Shown here in pieces: positions 39,000-47,981 of a stretch of DNA of 64,000 bases (its first letter is position 1; the number at the start of each line of letters is the position of its first letter). Position numbers and translations under genes: made by a program. The notes beneath the pieces were generated by a model that did no database searches, was not told the origin of the DNA, and saw nothing but the letters and a program-made list of their open reading frames with translations. This stretch comes from [Borrelia] lusitaniae (lineage in GTDB: Bacteria > Spirochaetota > Spirochaetia > Borreliales > Borreliaceae): positions 1 through 64,000 of the forward strand of contig NZ_CP124050.1 in assembly GCF_030440365.1 (NCBI RefSeq). Direction: 5' to 3'.

Positions 39000-40502
39000 T
39001 TAATTTTGACTAAAGTTTTGCAAAGCAAAAAACGACTCATTAAAATTATTAATAAAATCTTTTTTATTCAACAAAAAATCTGTAATCAAACCACTATTCG
39101 CAACGTTAAAATTGTCAAGAAGTTTTTCATTTTTGATCTCTTCTTTGAAAAGGTCAGATCTTTTTTTAGCTGATTCAAGGAAAAATAAATAAACTTTTTT
39201 ATTCGCTACAAAAGGCTTAGACCAAGAATTTTCTTTTAATCCAAAAATAATATCATAAAAAGACTTACTATTATTAAACTCAACCAAATCTTTTAAAGTA
39301 TTGGGGTAAATATTAATATTATAAGATAAATTAACAATTTCTTCTTTTAAGTTAAACTTATATTTTTCAATAGCTTGGCTTAAACTGCTAAGTTTAACAT
39401 CACTAAGAAAATCATTTAGCTTATTTTCCAAATAATTTTCAATAACACTTGGTTCATAAGTTTCAATATAATTTTTAACAGAGCTAATATCGCGATCTGC
39501 ATTTTTATCAAAATCATGAACATTGCCAAACGCCTTATATATTTGATATTCATCTTTATTTTTAATCTTAATAGGCTTGCTAAATTCACCTTCTCTTAGA
39601 GAAAAAATAGAACTTAGATCTTCTTTATTTTCAACAATAAGATCTAAATCAAAATAATACTTATCTAGAGACACAACACCTTTAAAATTGGCTATATCAT
39701 CTGAATAAAGCTTAGCAAGCTCTTCAAATGGAGTTTTGTTTAATAGCTTTTCGTAAGCATTCCTAGCCTCACTTATATTTTTAAAACGAATAGATGCAAG
39801 CGATAAACGCTTGAATAAATTTAAATTTTTCTCAGCATAAAATACTGCCTCTTGATTAGGAAAATTTTGATAAGAAAGAGAAAGATATGAAATATGCCTT
39901 TCTACAGCACTCATATCTTTAATCAGATTAAAAAGAGAATCGGGAAATATCAAATTACTATTTAAAAAAATTTTTATATTAGAAAAGAGTATATTTTCTA
40001 CCATATCATCATAAATTTTAACTTTTTGATAATCAGAAGCTTTATTATATCTTTTAGAACTAAAATTTCCACTAGAGTCTAAATATTCAGGAGATCTTAG
40101 TAAATTTTTATTCAACATTTCCTTAGAAATATAAAAATTATATTTTTTTATCAAATCAAGAAAAGCAATATCTTCGGCATATTTCATAAATGCCAAATAC
40201 CAGACACTATAATCTATGCTAAAATTTTTAGCATTCCCCTGTAATCTAGAATAAAGATTTGAATAATAATTAACATACTTGGCAAATTTACTATCTTTTT
40301 CATAGTAAATAGGTTGACCTTTATAAGAACCAAATTTTAAACCAGATGAATTAGCATTATCAAATACTCCTGGAAGTAAAGGTGCAATAATAAATCCGAA
40401 AACAATTAAAATAAGAGCAAAAATACCCCATATACCAACTTTTTTTTCTTTAGATTCAAGCATAACTAAACCATCTTTGACTTTTCTACTTCTTTTTCGC
40501 AT
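39000..40502 (-). CDS. membrane-anchored SurA/PpiD-like chaperone (BB0039)
   Basis: 500 residues. A basic cytoplasmic start, one membrane helix (about 24-46), then a SurA_N-type helical region and a parvulin-like segment: ARNAYEKLLNKTPFEELAKLYSDDIANFKG...IFSLREGEFSKPIKIKNKDEYQIYKA. The usual parvulin His residues (the N-terminal H-I-L and the final GYH) are missing, so chaperone rather than isomerase activity is likely. PpiD-type proteins help exported proteins leave the Sec channel. AAGGG precedes the ATG. First gene of the run to parC. Confidence 0.7.
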   Translation of the reverse strand: MRKRSRKVKDGLVMLESKEKKVGIWGIFALILIVFGFIIAPLLPGVFDNANSSGLKFGSYKGQPIYYEKDSKFAKYVNYYSNLYSRLQGNAKNFSIDYSVWYLAFMKYAEDIAFLDLIKKYNFYISKEMLNKNLLRSPEYLDSSGNFSSKRYNKASDYQKVKIYDDMVENILFSNIKIFLNSNLIFPDSLFNLIKDMSAVERHISYLSLSYQNFPNQEAVFYAEKNLNLFKRLSLASIRFKNISEARNAYEKLLNKTPFEELAKLYSDDIANFKGVVSLDKYYFDLDLIVENKEDLSSIFSLREGEFSKPIKIKNKDEYQIYKAFGNVHDFDKNADRDISSVKNYIETYEPSVIENYLENKLNDFLSDVKLSSLSQAIEKYKFNLKEEIVNLSYNINIYPNTLKDLVEFNNSKSFYDIIFGLKENSWSKPFVANKKVYLFFLESAKKRSDLFKEEIKNEKLLDNFNVANSGLITDFLLNKKDFINNFNESFFALQNFSQN

Positions 40503-40586
40503 AAAACAACCCTTAATAAGTAAGCATACTAATAATTTAATTATTAAATTATCACAATTGAAAAATTATTGCAATTGAAATATCTA

Positions 40587-40607
40587 ACTTAAGCTGTATG
40601 CTTAAGT
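40587..40607. promoter_or_regulatory. inverted repeat in the divergent spacer before cheR
   Basis: ACTTAAGC and GCTTAAGT are exact inverted 8-mers around a 5-base loop, between the SurA-like gene (minus) and cheR (plus). TATTAT at 40607-40612 adjoins the right arm and could be a -10, with TTGAAA 26 bases upstream being too far for a standard promoter. An operator or hairpin is possible. Confidence 0.45.
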
Positions 40608-40696
40608 ATTATAAGGCTAAAAAAGAGATTTTTACATTTCTAGCATGGAAACAAATCAATCTGTATCAAAAAGGAGAATGAAATCAAAAGCATATT

Positions 40697-41548
40697 ATGA
40701 ACATGAATCAAAACAAATTTAACCTTAATATAAATATAACTAAGGACGAACTTTCAAGGTTAATAAAAATAGTTTATAACAATTTTGGAATCAATCTCAG
40801 CGAAAAAAAAAAGATGCTAATTGAAAGCAGATTATCATCTCTTATCAAGGCTAAAGGCTTTAAAAATTTTACTGAATACATCAACTTTTTAGAAAAAAGC
40901 ACTGGCAACATTCAATTAATTGAATTAGTAGACAAAATATCAACAAATCATACCTATTTTTTCAGAGAATCTAAACATTTTGATTTTTTAAATACAAAAA
41001 TATTACCCGAACTTGTTGAAAAAATACTAAAATCAGAAAACTCAGAAATTAGAATATGGTCAGCTGGCTGCTCAAGTGGCGAAGAACCATATACAATTGC
41101 AATGATACTAAAAGAATACATGGAAAATAATAAAGTAAATTTTAAAGCCAAAATCTTAGCAACAGACATTTCAATTAGCGTTCTAAGAGAAGCTCATGAA
41201 GGGATTTATCCCGAAGATCGTATCATAAATTTGCCTAAATATTTAAAAATTAAATATTTAACTCAACTTCAAGATGATAAATTTCAAGTTAAAGAAGTTT
41301 TAAAAAAAATGGTTTACTTTAAAAAATTAAACTTAATGGATGAGAAATTTCCATTCAGCAAGCAATTTGATCTAATATTTTGCAGAAACGTCATGATCTA
41401 TTTTGATGAAAAAACTAGAAACAACCTTGCTAATAAATTCAATGATTATCTTAAAGATAATTCTTATCTTTTAATTGGACATTCAGAAACAATCAGAGGA
41501 AACAAAAATCTTGCATACATAATGCCTGCCACTTATAAAAAGAATTAA
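40697..41548 (+). CDS. cheR: chemotaxis protein methyltransferase CheR (BB0040)
   Basis: 283 residues. The N-terminal CheR helical domain (ELSRLIKIVYNNFGINLSEK) precedes the SAM-binding domain with RIWSAGCSSGEEPYTIAM, ILATDISISVLREA, FDLIFCRNVMIYF and LLIGHSET. It methylates receptor glutamates. The Shine-Dalgarno AAGGAG (40671-40676) lies 20 bases before this ATG. A second ATG directly after it (40678) opens a 14-codon frame that overlaps the cheR start, so translation may be coupled or restrained. A second cheR exists elsewhere in the genus. Confidence 0.93.
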   Translation: MNMNQNKFNLNINITKDELSRLIKIVYNNFGINLSEKKKMLIESRLSSLIKAKGFKNFTEYINFLEKSTGNIQLIELVDKISTNHTYFFRESKHFDFLNTKILPELVEKILKSENSEIRIWSAGCSSGEEPYTIAMILKEYMENNKVNFKAKILATDISISVLREAHEGIYPEDRIINLPKYLKIKYLTQLQDDKFQVKEVLKKMVYFKKLNLMDEKFPFSKQFDLIFCRNVMIYFDEKTRNNLANKFNDYLKDNSYLLIGHSETIRGNKNLAYIMPATYKKN

Positions 41549-41584
41549 TGATCATTTAGATTAAAAAGCCTAAAAATAATCCCA

Positions 41585-42256
41585 CTATGTTAAGTTTACT
41601 TTCTCGCCTATTCTAATAAAATAGAGCAATTCACCAATTGTTGCTACATGATCGCCTACTCTTTCTAAGAAACTATTCAAGAATAATATATTTAAAAGAT
41701 AATCCAAATTTTCAGGATTTTTTTTCATAGCATCAATTACAATGCTTTTTTGCTTTGAAAATAATTTATCTATTATATTGTCATACTTAACTATCTTTAA
41801 TATTTTAGTAAAATCCCCATCAAAATATGCATCAAAAATATCAGACAACATCTCTTTAGCTGTATCAGCCATTTCTCTTAAAGGTTTAAAATACAGATTA
41901 AGAAAATCAAAATCATCCAAATCTGATTCAAGAAGAAGAACAACTCTTACAATCTTAGTAGCATGATCTGCAATCCTTTCAAGAGAACTTATTATTTTAA
42001 TAATTGCTAAAACTTCTCTAAGTTCTGTAGCAACAGGATGCTCAGTCGCAATTATTCTTCCGCACAAATCTTCAATATCGTATTGATAATCATCTATTAC
42101 TTTTTCATCTTCATTGATTATTTTTTTAGCTAAACTTTTATCTTTAGATTCTAAGGCTATCAAAGAATCATCTATGATTTTAAGCACACATTCTTTCATA
42201 TCCCAAAGATATTCTTTTATTATTTCAAGTTGTTTAGTAAGCCTTCTACGTATCAT
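41585..42256 (-). CDS. phoU: PhoU-domain phosphate signalling protein (BB0042)
   Basis: 223 residues, all helical, with two PhoU repeats (about 1-110 and 115-220): EDLCGRIIATEHPVATELREVLAIIK and SLERIADHATKI; FLERVGDHVATIGE. The E/D-rich metal-binding pattern E-R-x-x-D-H is seen twice. PhoU represses phosphate uptake through the Pst transporter and PhoR. No pst genes lie nearby in this window. AGGAGA precedes the ATG. It follows the TPR gene by ten bases. Confidence 0.9.
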   Translation of the reverse strand: MIRRRLTKQLEIIKEYLWDMKECVLKIIDDSLIALESKDKSLAKKIINEDEKVIDDYQYDIEDLCGRIIATEHPVATELREVLAIIKIISSLERIADHATKIVRVVLLLESDLDDFDFLNLYFKPLREMADTAKEMLSDIFDAYFDGDFTKILKIVKYDNIIDKLFSKQKSIVIDAMKKNPENLDYLLNILFLNSFLERVGDHVATIGELLYFIRIGEKVNLT

Positions 42257-42266
42257 ATCATATCTC

Positions 42267-43304
42267 CTAAAAAAACCGCTTTAAAAATAAATATCTTAGC
42301 TTGGCTTTCTCATAATAATCACTAAAAGGGTAATTATCAATAACCAATTTATAGTAATGCAAAGCCTTTAAAAAATCTTTATGTTTGCTCTCAGCCTCAT
42401 AAAGTTTTCCCATTAAATAACTATATTTATCTGAAAAACTTGAATTAATATACTTGGGAAAGTATAAAGAACTAAAATTTAAAACAAACTCATACTCTCC
42501 TTTTATTAACAAGAATTCAAAGATCTCAAGGTAAATACTCTCAGAAAAATCAATATTTTTTTCAACTAGATATCTAGCATTATTTAAGACCTCTTCTTTA
42601 ATATTTAATTCTATACCAAGCTTAATTAGATCAAAGACAATGCTTTGAAAGAATCTGCTCTTCAATTTCAAATAATTTTCATAAGATTTTAAATAATCTC
42701 TATTTTTATAATAAATTTGCGCCTTTAATAAAATATATTTGTCATCATTAAAATTATACTTATTAAGCAAATCTATTGCTCCTTTATAATCATTTATATA
42801 AGATAAATTCAAAGCCCCAGCAATAACTTCTTTAGAGGTAATCTCATTAATACTGCCACTTCCAAGTTCAAGGTTATTATTACTTCCAATATTCTCATCC
42901 TTATCAGAGCCAGCAACAGGGGGTGGAATTTTAACTTCAAACTTCTTTGTAATTTTCAAGATAATTATTTTATTAAATTCACTTGAATCTTTAACATTTT
43001 GATAACTGAAAATCAATTTAATTTTGCCTTCTTTGTTAAAAGTTTGAAAAGCAAAAACAGCCCCGTTCTCATAAGATTCTCCGATTAACTTAATAAAAGC
43101 TCCATTTTCATTGCTTTTGATATAAATCCAAGACTCATCTTTAAAAGAAAGACTAAACTTTGAATTGGTACTTACACTAAGATCTACTTCGCTGCTGTTA
43201 AAATCAAGCTCATATGAATCACCTTGATTTATAAAATCTGGCTTGGGACAAACTTCAAAAACAATAAATAGCAAACTTACATAAATCAAATATTTTTTAA
43301 TCAT
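42267..43304 (-). CDS. exported TPR-like envelope protein (BB0043)
   Basis: 345 residues. Signal peptide (about 1-20), a beta-rich N-terminal domain (about 25-120), a linker with PPPVAGSDKDENIGSNNN, then TPR-like helices from about 160: SYINDYKGAIDLLNKYNFND, ILLKAQIYYKNRDYLKSYEN and a terminal HYYKLVIDNYPFSDYYEKAK typical of periplasmic repeat proteins such as BamD or CpoB. Exact role unknown; a scaffold in the periplasm is inferred. The start overlaps the preceding gene by four bases. Confidence 0.7.
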   Translation of the reverse strand: MIKKYLIYVSLLFIVFEVCPKPDFINQGDSYELDFNSSEVDLSVSTNSKFSLSFKDESWIYIKSNENGAFIKLIGESYENGAVFAFQTFNKEGKIKLIFSYQNVKDSSEFNKIIILKITKKFEVKIPPPVAGSDKDENIGSNNNLELGSGSINEITSKEVIAGALNLSYINDYKGAIDLLNKYNFNDDKYILLKAQIYYKNRDYLKSYENYLKLKSRFFQSIVFDLIKLGIELNIKEEVLNNARYLVEKNIDFSESIYLEIFEFLLIKGEYEFVLNFSSLYFPKYINSSFSDKYSYLMGKLYEAESKHKDFLKALHYYKLVIDNYPFSDYYEKAKLRYLFLKRFF

Positions 43305-43702
43305 TTGGAAATTTCTAAAATCTTATCTATTAATTTTTCATTCTCCTTTTCAATATCAACTTTAAATAAATTTTCCTTTTTAATCCAAAGATCTTTGAAA
43401 AAATTCTCATCAAGAAATTTATTTTTAATCAATCCATCAACAGCTAAATTTTTATTTAAATTTTCATTTAAAAAATCAGGACTCGGAATAAAAAAATCAT
43501 CCATATTTAGACATTCATTTAAATCAAAATAAAAATCTTCCATATCGACTAATTTAACCTTAGCATCTAAATTGTCTTCAGCGGACTTTTGAGATTTCTC
43601 TAACATTTGTATCGAATAGAAATAAGTAATACCTGAAACAATAAAAATCAAAAATATTAAAATTAAAAAATATTTTCTAAAACTAAATTTTCCATCTTGC
43701 AT
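43301..43702 (-). CDS. small single-pass membrane protein (BB0044)
   Basis: 133 residues, no known domain. One membrane helix (about 10-28, KYFLILIFLIFIVSGITYFY) followed by an acidic, Lys/Asn/Leu-rich exterior region ending in a possible coiled coil (KENEKLIDKILEISK). ATGA overlap with the TPR gene points to a functional pair. It follows smc by 26 bases. Confidence 0.65.
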   Translation of the reverse strand: MQDGKFSFRKYFLILIFLIFIVSGITYFYSIQMLEKSQKSAEDNLDAKVKLVDMEDFYFDLNECLNMDDFFIPSPDFLNENLNKNLAVDGLIKNKFLDENFFKDLWIKKENLFKVDIEKENEKLIDKILEISK

Positions 43703-43728
43703 GTTAATTTCCTTGGGTCTTAACTTAA

Positions 43729-46191
43729 TTATATATTAAACACCTTGCTTTCACCATTATCAAGTGTAATTCCTATCAAATTTTCACCACCTTCAGAAAC
43801 ATATGCATTATGGGTTATTACTAAGAGTTGAATTTTTTTTCCCAATTCTTTTAAAAGTAAAGAAAGTTTTTTGCTATTCTCAAAATCAAGGGCTGCATCT
43901 ATTTCATCAAGCATACAAAAACAAGCAGGAGAATAATAATAAAGCGCAAATAAAAAAGCCATACTAACCAAAGTACTCTCACCTCCTGAAAGCATATTAT
44001 TGTTTTTGACAAATTTGTTTGAAAAACTTATTCTAATCTCAACATCATCGATATTTTCATCATAAAAAAGAATGGCACTTCCTTTGAAAATTTTTTTAAA
44101 AAAGTAAGAAAAATTTTTATTAATCTCATCAAATGATTCTCTAAATTTTTTATAAATCTCATTTTTTATTTTTTTTTGAAGCTTTTGTAATGAAGATTTT
44201 GAAAGTTTTAAATCTTCTACTTGTAAACTTACTTTTTCAAAACGATCCTTAGTTTCATCAAATTCCTTATCAATATTGAAAAATACATAATCACCTAGAT
44301 TGATTGCATCGATCTCTTTGAGCAATAGCTCTCTAGTTGCAAAGTCCTCTTCTAATGCAAATTTATTAGACATTTCATTAGAAATATTGAAATTTTCTAT
44401 TTCATTCTTAATGTTTACATTAGAGCTTAAAAGAAATTCATACTCTGTCTGCTTTTTTATATATTCATAATAATTAGTTTTTTTAAAATCATTTAAAAAA
44501 ACTAAAGAGCTTAAATCTTTTTCTTTAAAAGGCTCATCACTGCTAGATTTTGAAGCACCAATAAGATTGCTTAAATTAAGCTGAATATCACTCTTTTCTG
44601 AATTTAAATTTTCAAGCTTTAAATACAAATCTTTAAGCTCTTCATCAAGACTATTCTTAGATTCAAATAGAAATTCCAAATTACCATCTATAAGTTTGAT
44701 TTCGTCCAAATTTTTAAATTTAGAAAGCTCTATGTACTCAAGCTCGCCTAATACATCATTTAATTGAAGCGTTTTTTCTTCGATTAATTTCTCAATATTT
44801 GTTATCTCTTTAGCAAGATTTGCTTTTAAAGCATTTTTTTCAAGCAAAAATTTTTTTAAATTAACATTTTGATCAAAAATAGGCTCAATTTTATCCTTCA
44901 ATAAAGTCAAAAGATTCTCATCTTTGCTTATGTACTTGATTAAATTTACTCTAATCTCTTTAATATATTTTATACTCAATGATTCTTCAAAAAGTTTAAG
45001 AGAGTCTAATATATTCTCTTTTAATAAAACAAACTCTTCTGATTTGGCACTTTTTAATACAGATAAAATTAAATCAACAAGTTCAAAAAAACTTTTAGTA
45101 TATCTATTAATCTCATCACTTAAAGAAAAAAATTCATTTTTATTTTCTTTTAGCAAACTATTTAATTGATATAAATCGTTATTTATAGATTTTTTTTTCT
45201 CCTCAAAATTAGATTTACTCTTGAAAAACTTATCTTCCAAATTCAGTTTTAACGTCTTTTCTTGCTCTAATTTTTGAATCTTAATATCTAATCCAAGAAT
45301 TTTAGACCTTGTAAGCTCAATGCCTTTTTCTAATGCTTGAATATTATTAACAACATTTTTTTCTCTAAATGAATAAAATTCTAACTTTTCTTTAAAACTA
45401 GAAGACAAAAATTTACTCAAACCGTCTAAATTTAATTTGCTTTTTAAGACATTAATATCAAAATTAACATTAAAAAGCTTTTTTAATGTTATTGTTTTTT
45501 CTAAAGCTTCTAATTTTTGGCTTAAATCTTGATGCTTCTTTCTTAAAAGATAAACATTTTTAATTTTGTCATACTTTTGCCTTAAATTTTCTTGCAAAGC
45601 TAAAAGAGATGATAAATTCTGATTAGATTGCTTAAAATTTTTCAAAGCCTCTTCTTCCTCAATTTTTAAAACATCTATTCCACTTGCTTGTTCAATTAAA
45701 GATTTTAGATTCACATTTCTTCTCAAAGAAATGTCTTCAACCTTGCCCTGAGTTATAAACATATAAGGCGATTTTTTAAACTGAAACCTATTTAAAAGTC
45801 TATTATAATCTTGGAAATTCAAGATTTTATTATTAAAATAATATTCACTTGAACCATCCTTATAAAGTCGCCTGCGAATATAAAAATTTTCCCCAAATTC
45901 CTTTAAAGTTGAGTTTTCTTCGTTAACATTACTAAAAAAAAGAGTTATTTCTGCAAAATTTGATTTTCCTAATTTTGAAACAGAAATTAAATCAGTAATA
46001 TCTTCAACCCTTAAAAATTTTAAATTATCTTCCCCTATGCAAAAACGAACAGCATCAATAAGATTGCTCTTTCCACATCCATTAGGCCCTAAAATAAAAC
46101 TTAAATTTCCACCTATTTCAAACTCTTGTCTATTAAAAAAAGACTTAAACCCTAAAAGTACTATTTTTTTTAAAACCAAACTAACTCCCAA
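43729..46191 (-). CDS. smc: short SMC-family chromosome segregation ATPase (BB0045, P115-like)
   Basis: 820 residues. N-terminal head: LGPNGCGKSNLIDAVRFCIG (Walker A about 32-39), SPYMFITQGKVEDI, and SLIEQASGI. Long coiled coils follow (about 165-690). C-terminal head: NMLSGGESTLVSMAFLFAL (ABC signature) and ACFCMLDEIDAALDFEN (Walker B). Standard bacterial SMC is near 1150-1200 residues with a globular glycine-rich hinge in the middle; no hinge motif is seen here and the arms are much shortened. Upstream is the divergent rnhB. I infer chromosome organisation with an altered dimer interface. Both head motifs are intact. Confidence 0.88.
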   Translation of the reverse strand: MGVSLVLKKIVLLGFKSFFNRQEFEIGGNLSFILGPNGCGKSNLIDAVRFCIGEDNLKFLRVEDITDLISVSKLGKSNFAEITLFFSNVNEENSTLKEFGENFYIRRRLYKDGSSEYYFNNKILNFQDYNRLLNRFQFKKSPYMFITQGKVEDISLRRNVNLKSLIEQASGIDVLKIEEEEALKNFKQSNQNLSSLLALQENLRQKYDKIKNVYLLRKKHQDLSQKLEALEKTITLKKLFNVNFDINVLKSKLNLDGLSKFLSSSFKEKLEFYSFREKNVVNNIQALEKGIELTRSKILGLDIKIQKLEQEKTLKLNLEDKFFKSKSNFEEKKKSINNDLYQLNSLLKENKNEFFSLSDEINRYTKSFFELVDLILSVLKSAKSEEFVLLKENILDSLKLFEESLSIKYIKEIRVNLIKYISKDENLLTLLKDKIEPIFDQNVNLKKFLLEKNALKANLAKEITNIEKLIEEKTLQLNDVLGELEYIELSKFKNLDEIKLIDGNLEFLFESKNSLDEELKDLYLKLENLNSEKSDIQLNLSNLIGASKSSSDEPFKEKDLSSLVFLNDFKKTNYYEYIKKQTEYEFLLSSNVNIKNEIENFNISNEMSNKFALEEDFATRELLLKEIDAINLGDYVFFNIDKEFDETKDRFEKVSLQVEDLKLSKSSLQKLQKKIKNEIYKKFRESFDEINKNFSYFFKKIFKGSAILFYDENIDDVEIRISFSNKFVKNNNMLSGGESTLVSMAFLFALYYYSPACFCMLDEIDAALDFENSKKLSLLLKELGKKIQLLVITHNAYVSEGGENLIGITLDNGESKVFNI

Positions 46192-46265
46192 TTAAAAACC
46201 AATTACTGATAAACCTACAATTTCATATTATAATAAATAAAAATAATTTTATAAAAAGGTAAATT

Positions 46266-46811
46266 ATGATTTGTGGAATAGATGAAGTTGGAAGAGGTTG
46301 TATTTTTGGACCCATTATAAGCGCTGCTGTAGTTTTCAAAAAAAAATCTAGCTTTATAAAAGAATTGGACGATTCTAAAAAACTAAAAAAAGAAAAAAGG
46401 GAATACCTGTCTTCATTAATACTTGAAAACTCATATTATGCATTCGCTGAGATTTCAAATATAATAATAGAAAAAATCAATATTCATAATGCATCTCTTC
46501 TTGCAATGCAAACTGCATACGAAAACTTAAAATTAAATTGCAGTTTAATATTTGTAGATGGTAAATTTATACCAAAAATACCAGAAAAAACTGTTAAAGC
46601 AATAATTAAAGGAGATTCAATAATAGATGAAATAAAAGCTGCTTCAATTATTGCTAAAGTTAAAAGAGATAAACTTATGGATGAATACGATAAAATTTAT
46701 CCATTATATTTGCTCAAAAAAAATAAAGGATACCCCACAAAAGAACATAAAAATGCAATAAAGAAATATGGGGTTTTAAGCCTTCATAGAAAAAATTTTA
46801 AACTAATTTAA
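46266..46811 (+). CDS. rnhB: ribonuclease HII (BB0046)
   Basis: 181 residues. The opening ICGIDEVGRGCIFGPIISAA has the catalytic DEVGRG signature, then LDDSKKLKKEKRE, IFVDGKF and IKAASIIAKVKRDKLM with the remaining acidic residues, and YPTKEHKNAIKKYG. It cuts RNA in RNA-DNA hybrids, including single ribonucleotides. AAAAGG lies before the ATG. It is divergent from smc, convergent with bpuR. Confidence 0.94.
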   Translation: MICGIDEVGRGCIFGPIISAAVVFKKKSSFIKELDDSKKLKKEKREYLSSLILENSYYAFAEISNIIIEKINIHNASLLAMQTAYENLKLNCSLIFVDGKFIPKIPEKTVKAIIKGDSIIDEIKAASIIAKVKRDKLMDEYDKIYPLYLLKKNKGYPTKEHKNAIKKYGVLSLHRKNFKLI

Positions 46812-46835
46812 AAAAAGAAAAATAATAAATAAAAA

Positions 46836-47204
46836 TTAATAATCCTTCTTTTTAAATCGTCCACCTGATAAGTGAGATTTCTTCTGAAATCTAGAATCGT
46901 CTAATTTAGATCTCTCTCCATATTCACCATACCCTTTATTATTCCCCATAGAAGAACCAATAGATCCTGTAGACACTTTCTGCTTAATAACAGCTATTGC
47001 CTTAAGCAAATTGAATTCAAAATCATTGATATTTTCTTCATATACAAAAATAGAATGTCTTTCAAAATCTCCACTTGGGCTTCTTTTGCTCTCTACAATA
47101 TTTAAAAAATAATCCCCTTTTCTATTTTCCTTGACATTAAAAAAATAAGTTCTCTCAGACTCTGTAAATAGCTTCTCAGAGTATACTTCCCCTCTCTCTC
47201 CCAT
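46836..47204 (-). CDS. bpuR: PUR-domain DNA/RNA-binding protein BpuR (BB0047)
   Basis: 122 residues. One PUR repeat: [33 protein letters not shown] and [20 protein letters not shown], followed by a Gly/Ser/Lys-rich basic tail ([10 protein letters not shown]). BpuR is known to bind nucleic acids and act with the erp regulators in B. burgdorferi. The frame opens with TTG at 47207, but GGAGG sits seven bases before the ATG at 47204, which I choose. Bases 47217-47290 form a long leader or promoter region. Confidence 0.92.
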   Translation of the reverse strand: MGERGEVYSEKLFTESERTYFFNVKENRKGDYFLNIVESKRSPSGDFERHSIFVYEENINDFEFNLLKAIAVIKQKVSTGSIGSSMGNNKGYGEYGERSKLDDSRFQKKSHLSGGRFKKKDY

Positions 47205-47290
47205 CAATTATCCTCCACACAAGTTTTTTTACTTGACTACATTTAAGTTAAACTAATTGTACTTATTTAAAAAAAAAAATGCTAGTCAAA

Positions 47291-47314
47291 AATAAGATTA
47301 CAATAAATCTTATT
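47291..47314. repeat. 9-bp inverted repeat between bpuR and tRNA-Gly
   Basis: AATAAGATT (47291-47299) and AATCTTATT (47306-47314) are exact inverted copies around a 6-base spacer. The right arm shares two bases with the -35 box of the tRNA promoter. It may bind a regulator affecting the tRNA gene, bpuR or both. Confidence 0.6.
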
Positions 47315-47341
47315 GACATAAATTGATTTTTTTTATATAAG
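47313..47341 (+). promoter_or_regulatory. promoter of tRNA-Gly(TCC)
   Basis: TTGACA (47313-47318), 17-base spacer, TATAAG (47336-47341). Transcription would begin near 47348, eight bases before the mature tRNA 5' end. One of the best consensus promoters in the window. Confidence 0.75.
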
Positions 47342-47355
47342 TAAAGTATTGTCTT

Positions 47356-47427
47356 GCGTCCTTCGTATAATGGCTATTACCTTAGCCTTCCAAGCTAATG
47401 ATGTCGGTTCGATTCCGATAGGACGCT
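47356..47427 (+). tRNA. tRNA-Gly (anticodon TCC)
   Basis: The acceptor arms GCGTCCT (47356-47362) and AGGACGC (47420-47426) pair over seven bases, with T as the discriminator. The anticodon stem TTAGC/GCTAA closes the loop CTTCCAA with anticodon TCC. The T arm contains GTCGG-TTCGATT-CCGAT. CCA is not encoded. It stands alone, preceded by a consensus promoter. Confidence 0.97.
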
Positions 47428-47510
47428 TTAAATAATAATTTAACACCTTCTAAATTTAACAATGTTTTGTTATGATTATGTTTAAAAAATAAGCAAAAAA
47501 ATGAAATAAA

Positions 47511-47868
47511 TGGAGATGGCGGGAATTGAACCCGCGTCCTAAAAACAATATTATAAGCTTCTACAAGCTTATCTAGTATTTTATTAAGCAATATGGTTTG
47601 GAAATACTAGCAAACCGCCAAATTGCTCTCAAGTAAAAAGTCCCTAAAAATAAACTTGAAAATATTTTTAAGCAAGCTTCGATGTCGAAAAGAGTATAAG
47701 TGAATCTCAAAGCCAAATTCAACAAAACTCTCTGCTAACTTAAGCAGCCATTACAAGGTTTGAGCTTGTAAAGTTATTATTTTTTGCATTTATTTTAGAA
47801 GTTTTAAGAGATTCCCTCTGCTTGCAACTTAAAATATTAGCATTTTCAGTCAAATCCAAAACATCCCC
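47511..47868 (-). ncRNA. ssrA: transfer-messenger RNA (tmRNA)
   Basis: The 5' end GGGGATG (47862-47868) pairs with 3' CATCTCC (47512-47518) to form the acceptor stem; the T arm (GCGGG-TTCAATT-CCCGC) sits next to it. The internal reading frame at 47740-47787 encodes AKNNNFTSSNLVMAA and a TAA stop, the proteolysis tag known from B. burgdorferi. CCA is not encoded. Mature length is about 358 nt plus CCA. Partner protein SmpB is encoded at 31882-32334. Confidence 0.97.
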
Positions 47869-47881
47869 GAATATAGGTGCC

Positions 47882-47910
47882 ATTTTACCATAGTTTAAAG
47901 AAAACAACAA
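47882..47910 (-). promoter_or_regulatory. promoter of ssrA
   Basis: On the minus strand TTGTTG (47905-47910) and TAAAAT (47882-47887) are 17 bases apart. The start would lie a few bases before the mature 5' end, leaving a short leader for RNase P to remove. Confidence 0.55.
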
Positions 47911-47981
47911 TACTGCCTTATTTGCAAAAATTAAACTAAAATTTTATAATAGTAAATCCAATATTACTAAAAGGTAATTTT

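Noticed and set aside
47382-47591. Open frame of 69 codons on the minus strand
   Set aside because: It overlaps tRNA-Gly and the 3' end of tmRNA, both structurally certain, and has no protein-like features.
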